This document shows positions 60,766 through 64,000 of a DNA stretch of 64,000 nucleotides, piece after piece (position 1 is the stretch's first letter; every line of letters starts with the position of its first letter). Source of the DNA: Oscillibacter sp. 1-3 (GTDB lineage Bacteria; Bacillota; Clostridia; Oscillospirales; Oscillospiraceae); contig NZ_KE159708.1 in the NCBI RefSeq assembly GCF_000403435.2, positions 62,001 to 126,000 on the forward strand, in the 5' to 3' direction. The notes beneath the pieces are model-generated. The model did no database searches and was not told the DNA's origin. It worked only from the letters and a program-made list of their open reading frames with translations. The position numbers and the translations under genes are program-made.

Positions 60766-62685
60766 ATGAAAAACCTCACCCGCAAGCAGCAGAAAATGCT
60801 GATCCGGATTCTGACGGCGGCAGCTTTGCTGGCAATTGTCAAGCTCCTGCCGCCCCTGCCCGACGGCATATCGCTTTTGTGGCTTTTGTATCTCGTCCCC
60901 TACGCCGTCATCGGCTGGGATGTGCTCTACAAGGCCCTCCGCAACATCCGAAACGGCCAGGTCTTTGACGAGAACTTTCTCATGGCCCTGGCCACCGTGG
61001 GGGCCTTTGGCACCGGCGAGTACGCCGAGGCGGTATTCGTCATGCTCTTCTACCAGGTGGGCGAGCTCTTCCAGGACTACGCCGTAGGCAAGTCCCGCCA
61101 GTCCATCGCCGCCCTGATGGACATCCGCCCCGACATCGCCAACCTGGAGCGCGGGGACGGCTCCCTGGAGGAGGTGGACCCGGAGGACGTGGAGGTCGGG
61201 TCCGTCGTGGTGGTGCGGCCCGGCGAGCGGGTGCCCCTGGACGGCATGGTGCTGGAGGGTGTTTCCGCCCTGGATACCGCCGCCCTCACCGGAGAGGCCG
61301 CGCCCCGGGACGTGGGCCCCGGCGACGATGTCATCAGCGGCTGCGTGAACCAGTCGGGTCTCCTGCGGGTGCAGGTCACCAAGCCCTGCGAGGAGTCCAC
61401 CGTGTCCAAGATTCTGGACCTGGTGGAAAACGCCGGAGAGAAGAAGGCGGCCAGCGAGAACTTCATCACCCGCTTCGCCCGGTACTACACCCCCTGCGTC
61501 ACCCTGGCGGCCCTGGCCCTGTTCCTGATTCCCACCATCGCCCTGGCGGTGGTGCCGGCGGCGTCCCAGCCCGCCTTTCTGGCGGGGACGGCGTGGACCG
61601 GCTGGCTTCATAGAGCCTTGATCTTCCTGGTAATCTCCTGTCCCTGCGCCCTGGTGATCTCCGTGCCTCTGAGCTTTTTCGGCGGCATCGGCGGAGCCAG
61701 CAAGTGCGGCATTTTGGTAAAGGGCAGCAACTATCTGGAGCTCCTGTCCAGGACGGAGACAGTGGTCATGGACAAGACCGGCACTCTGACAAAGGGCGCT
61801 TTCACCGTCACTGCCCTGCACCCCGCCGGGGACTTTGCGGAGCAGGCCCTGCTGGAGTACGCGGCCCTGGCGGAGAGCTGGTCCAGCCACCCCATCTCCC
61901 TCTCCCTCCGCAGGGCGTGGGGCGGGGAGGCCGACGGCAGCCGGGTCACAGACGTGGAGGAGATCGCCGGACACGGCATCGCCGCAAGGGTGGACGGCAG
62001 GGCCGTCTCCGCCGGTAACAGCCGCCTGATGGAGCGGGCGGGCGTCCGCTGGGAGTCCTGCGAGCTGCCGGGAACCATTGTCCACGTGGCGGTGGACGGC
62101 GTCTACGCCGGACACATTATCATCTCCGACCTGCCCAAGCCCGAGGCCAAAACCCTGGTGGAGGGCCTGAAAGCCGCCGGCGTGAAAAGGACGGTCATGC
62201 TCACCGGCGATACCGAGGCCACGGCCAAGGCCGTGGCCGGGGACCTGGGGCTGGACGAGTACCATGCCCAGCTGCTGCCCGCCGGCAAGGTGGAGCAGGT
62301 AGAGCGTCTGCTGGGTGACAAGACCCCGGGGGCGGCGCTGGCCTTTGTGGGCGACGGCATCAACGACGCGCCGGTTCTGACCCGGGCGGATGTGGGCATC
62401 GCCATGGGCGCCCTGGGGTCCGACGCCGCCATTGAGGCTGCCGACATCGTCCTCATGGACGACAACCCCGCCAAGATCGTCACCGCCATACGCATCTCCC
62501 GCAAGACGCTGCGGATCGTGAAGCAGAACATCTGGTTCGCCCTGGGCGTGAAGTTCGCGGTGCTGATTCTGGGCGCCTTCGGCATGGCCACCATGTGGGC
62601 GGCGGTATTCGCCGATGTGGGCGTGGCTTTCCTGGCCATTCTCAACGCCACCCGCTGCCTGCGGGTGGAGGAATTCGGAAAATAA
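60766..62685 (+). CDS. cadA: Heavy-metal-translocating P-type ATPase (Cd/Zn/Pb type)
   Basis: Exports toxic divalent metals at the expense of ATP. The 639-residue protein has eight predicted helices, the transmembrane site SCPCALV (C292, C294), actuator TGE (ALTGEAAP), phosphorylation D336 in DKTGTLT, the SSHPISL nucleotide-domain motif, and GDGINDAP. It has no N-terminal HMA domain, which is encoded separately upstream. ArsR-type control from the same operon. Start at 60766 with AAGGAGG. Confidence 0.94.
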   Translation: MKNLTRKQQKMLIRILTAAALLAIVKLLPPLPDGISLLWLLYLVPYAVIGWDVLYKALRNIRNGQVFDENFLMALATVGAFGTGEYAEAVFVMLFYQVGELFQDYAVGKSRQSIAALMDIRPDIANLERGDGSLEEVDPEDVEVGSVVVVRPGERVPLDGMVLEGVSALDTAALTGEAAPRDVGPGDDVISGCVNQSGLLRVQVTKPCEESTVSKILDLVENAGEKKAASENFITRFARYYTPCVTLAALALFLIPTIALAVVPAASQPAFLAGTAWTGWLHRALIFLVISCPCALVISVPLSFFGGIGGASKCGILVKGSNYLELLSRTETVVMDKTGTLTKGAFTVTALHPAGDFAEQALLEYAALAESWSSHPISLSLRRAWGGEADGSRVTDVEEIAGHGIAARVDGRAVSAGNSRLMERAGVRWESCELPGTIVHVAVDGVYAGHIIISDLPKPEAKTLVEGLKAAGVKRTVMLTGDTEATAKAVAGDLGLDEYHAQLLPAGKVEQVERLLGDKTPGAALAFVGDGINDAPVLTRADVGIAMGALGSDAAIEAADIVLMDDNPAKIVTAIRISRKTLRIVKQNIWFALGVKFAVLILGAFGMATMWAAVFADVGVAFLAILNATRCLRVEEFGK

Positions 62686-62747
62686 ACCCCGCAGTGAAAC
62701 CGCCAGCCCCGGCGGTCGGGGCTGTGATACGGGGTTCGACAGATACC

Positions 62748-62790
62748 GCCCGGCGGAGGATTCGGCGGATCTTCCGCCGGGCAATATTTT
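62748..62790 (+). terminator. Terminator of metal-resistance operon
   Basis: GCCCGGCGGA/TCCGCCGGGC followed by AATATTTTTT. Confidence 0.75.
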
Positions 62791-62802
62791 TTGTTTTGGG
62801 GC

Positions 62803-62831
62803 TTGCAATCCTGGCGGCGATATGCTAAGAT
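62803..62831 (+). promoter_or_regulatory. Promoter of tRNA-Thr(CGT)
   Basis: TTGCAA (62803-62808), 17 bases, TAAGAT (62826-62831). Confidence 0.75.
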
Positions 62832-62848
62832 ACTAACGCAATCGATCC

Positions 62849-62924
62849 GCTAGTGTAGCTCAGTCGGTAGAGCAGCTGATTCGTAATCAGCAGGTCAGGT
62901 GTTCGAGTCACCCCACTAGCTCCA
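62849..62924 (+). tRNA. tRNA-Thr (anticodon CGT)
   Basis: A 76-base cloverleaf: acceptor GCTAGTG/CACTAGC, anticodon stem GCTGA/TCAGC with loop TTCGTAA, T-loop TGTTCGAGTCA, encoded CCA. It differs from the tRNA-Thr at 56453 in acceptor and anticodon. Confidence 0.95.
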
Positions 62925-63244
62925 GCTCAGGAATTCCCCTTGCTGCTCGCTTCCGCTCTTGGCGGAAAGCTCCGCCGGGCGGGGGAATTTCTTTGCGTTC
63001 TGCCAATTTCTTCCGCCGGAGATCCGACGGGAACTGTTTCCGGACAATAGGAAGCTGTATTCATCGGTGAGGAGTGCCGGATGGGCGGGGGATTTCCCCG
63101 CCGCCCAAGGCAAATGCCCGCAGAAATACTGGATGCATTTCAAGAAAACTTAACGAGGAACGGCGCGAATAGACCCGTCCGGACGGCCTTCAACGCCTGT
63201 GAATGCAGCTTCCATGTGCTTGACTGTGTCAAAGGAGGGGCCAT
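62925..63244. other. Intergenic region before hemerythrin gene
   Basis: No gene recognised. A short hairpin TTGAC-TGT-GTCAA (63222-63234) lies immediately before the AGGAGG site of the next gene and could affect its translation. Confidence 0.4.
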
Positions 63245-64000
63245 ATGGATAATCAATTGGTGTGGCAGGAAGAGTACAATATCGGAGTAGAGGAGATCGA
63301 TAAGGAACACCGGCGGCTGTTCAAAATCATCAATAAGCTCTTTGCCGTTGACGGGGAAGGGGAAGAGGAGAAGAGCCGCTGGGCGTGCCAGGAGGGAATC
63401 AAGTATTTCAAGGGCCACGCTGTCAAGCACTTCGCGGACGAGGAGAGATATATGGCCTCCATCGGCTACGAGGGGCTTGAGCGGCACCGCCTCATCCACA
63501 GGGACTTTCGGGAAAATACGCTTCCCGCCCTGGAGGAGGAGCTGGAGCGGACCAATTACTCGCTGGATTCCATGTCCCATTTTCTGGGAGTGTGCAGCGG
63601 CTGGCTCATCGGCCACACCATGACGGAGGACCACGCCATCACCGGCGGCAAGGTGAGCAAGTGGGAGCATCTCCTGCCGAATGAGCAGCTGTCGGCGGTG
63701 AAGAAGACCATCATCCAGCTGGTGTTCGATATGTTCCACCTGGAGTCCAAGGCAATCAGCGACGCCTACGGCGGCGAGAAGTTCGGCCGGGGCGTGTACT
63801 GCCGTCTGGCCTACGGGACGGAGCGGGACGAGAGACGCCAGGAGATTCTCATGGTCTTTGAGGAGAAGCTGCTGATCAACACAGTGGGCAAGGTCATGGG
63901 TCTGCGGACCAACCGGCTGGACACCATGCTCCTCAACGCCGCCAGATATACCACCCGGCAGTTCGTGGGCCGGCTTACAGAGTACTTCCCGGAGTGGAAG
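63245..64000 (+). CDS. Bacteriohemerythrin domain protein with C-terminal extension (partial)
   Basis: An O2-binding di-iron four-helix protein; the gene runs past the window end (252 codons visible). Iron ligands are all present: H22 (DKEHRRLF), H62 and E66 (HFADEE), H81 and H85 (HRLIH), H124 and D129 (HTMTED). After about residue 140 a second domain follows (EHLLPNEQLSAVKKTI ... LLINTVGKVMGLRTNRLDTMLLNAARYTTRQFVG, in part) with a CheX/chemotaxis-phosphatase feel, though not certain. Probably senses or buffers oxygen in an anaerobe. Start at 63245 after AGGAGG. Confidence 0.85.
   Translation, partial: MDNQLVWQEEYNIGVEEIDKEHRRLFKIINKLFAVDGEGEEEKSRWACQEGIKYFKGHAVKHFADEERYMASIGYEGLERHRLIHRDFRENTLPALEEELERTNYSLDSMSHFLGVCSGWLIGHTMTEDHAITGGKVSKWEHLLPNEQLSAVKKTIIQLVFDMFHLESKAISDAYGGEKFGRGVYCRLAYGTERDERRQEILMVFEEKLLINTVGKVMGLRTNRLDTMLLNAARYTTRQFVGRLTEYFPEWK

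Overview
The window looks like chromosomal DNA of a GC-rich, strictly anaerobic, spore-forming Firmicute, most likely an Oscillospiraceae gut bacterium of the Oscillibacter/Dysosmobacter kind. The evidence is a spore germination protease (gpr), a single-chain pyruvate:ferredoxin oxidoreductase (nifJ), a membrane pyrophosphatase, a class II galT, a YesM/YesN-type two-component system, single-membrane lipoproteins and strong AGGAGG ribosome sites. The species is inferred; no rRNA gene is present.

Layout. 1-4000: AT-richer, decayed foreign DNA (OLD-family ATPase pseudogene split by a 160-bp miniature element, two degraded large serine recombinases, one small element gene). 4157-8153: sulfur/Fe-S operon metY-cysK-nifS-nifU from one strong promoter with a palindrome over its -35 box. 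8357-11544: amino-acid racemase, membrane-anchored M3 peptidase, small orphan. 11551-24892: a galactose regulon on the minus strand, reading mglB, mglA, mglC, then yesN-type regulator, yesM-type kinase, membrane-anchored sugar-binding protein, sugar-binding lipoprotein, galK, galT, galM. 25101-35985: lipoprotein, nitroreductase, nifJ, comM, flavodoxin-fold protein, thiI, cinA. 36000-39751: a ribbon-helix-helix/small-protein module, the GGGtGRT gene pair, then a noncoding hairpin-repeat region. 39752-48708: hppA, lipoprotein, xth, gpr, rpsT, tatD/lipoprotein/radical SAM cluster, a YeaQ-type membrane protein, and an XRE/small-protein divergent module. 48727-53438: repeats, GNAT acetyltransferase, then TPP riboswitch plus tenA-thiZ-thiX-thiY thiamin salvage. 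53611-58410: hpf, yitT, a sigma-like/small/zinc-finger cassette, tRNA-Thr and tRNA-Tyr, a CI/LexA-like repressor with three operators, and a DUF1905 gene split by a miniature element. 58437-64000: mscS, thioesterase, metal-responsive arsR-HMA-P-type ATPase operon, a second tRNA-Thr, and a hemerythrin protein running off the end.

How the parts work together. Galactose is bound outside the cell, imported by MglBAC, and converted by GalM/GalK/GalT. A membrane-tethered binding protein overlapping the kinase gene probably senses the sugar for the two-component system. MetY/CysK make sulfur amino acids; NifS passes sulfur to the NifU scaffold and probably to ThiI. TenA/ThiXYZ salvage thiamin breakdown products under TPP control.

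The most distinctive signal is intergenic: at least four families of small non-autonomous inverted-repeat elements, three of them with target duplications readable in the sequence (TA, TA and GGAAATCC). Two of these sit inside genes whose original frame can be restored by removing the insert.
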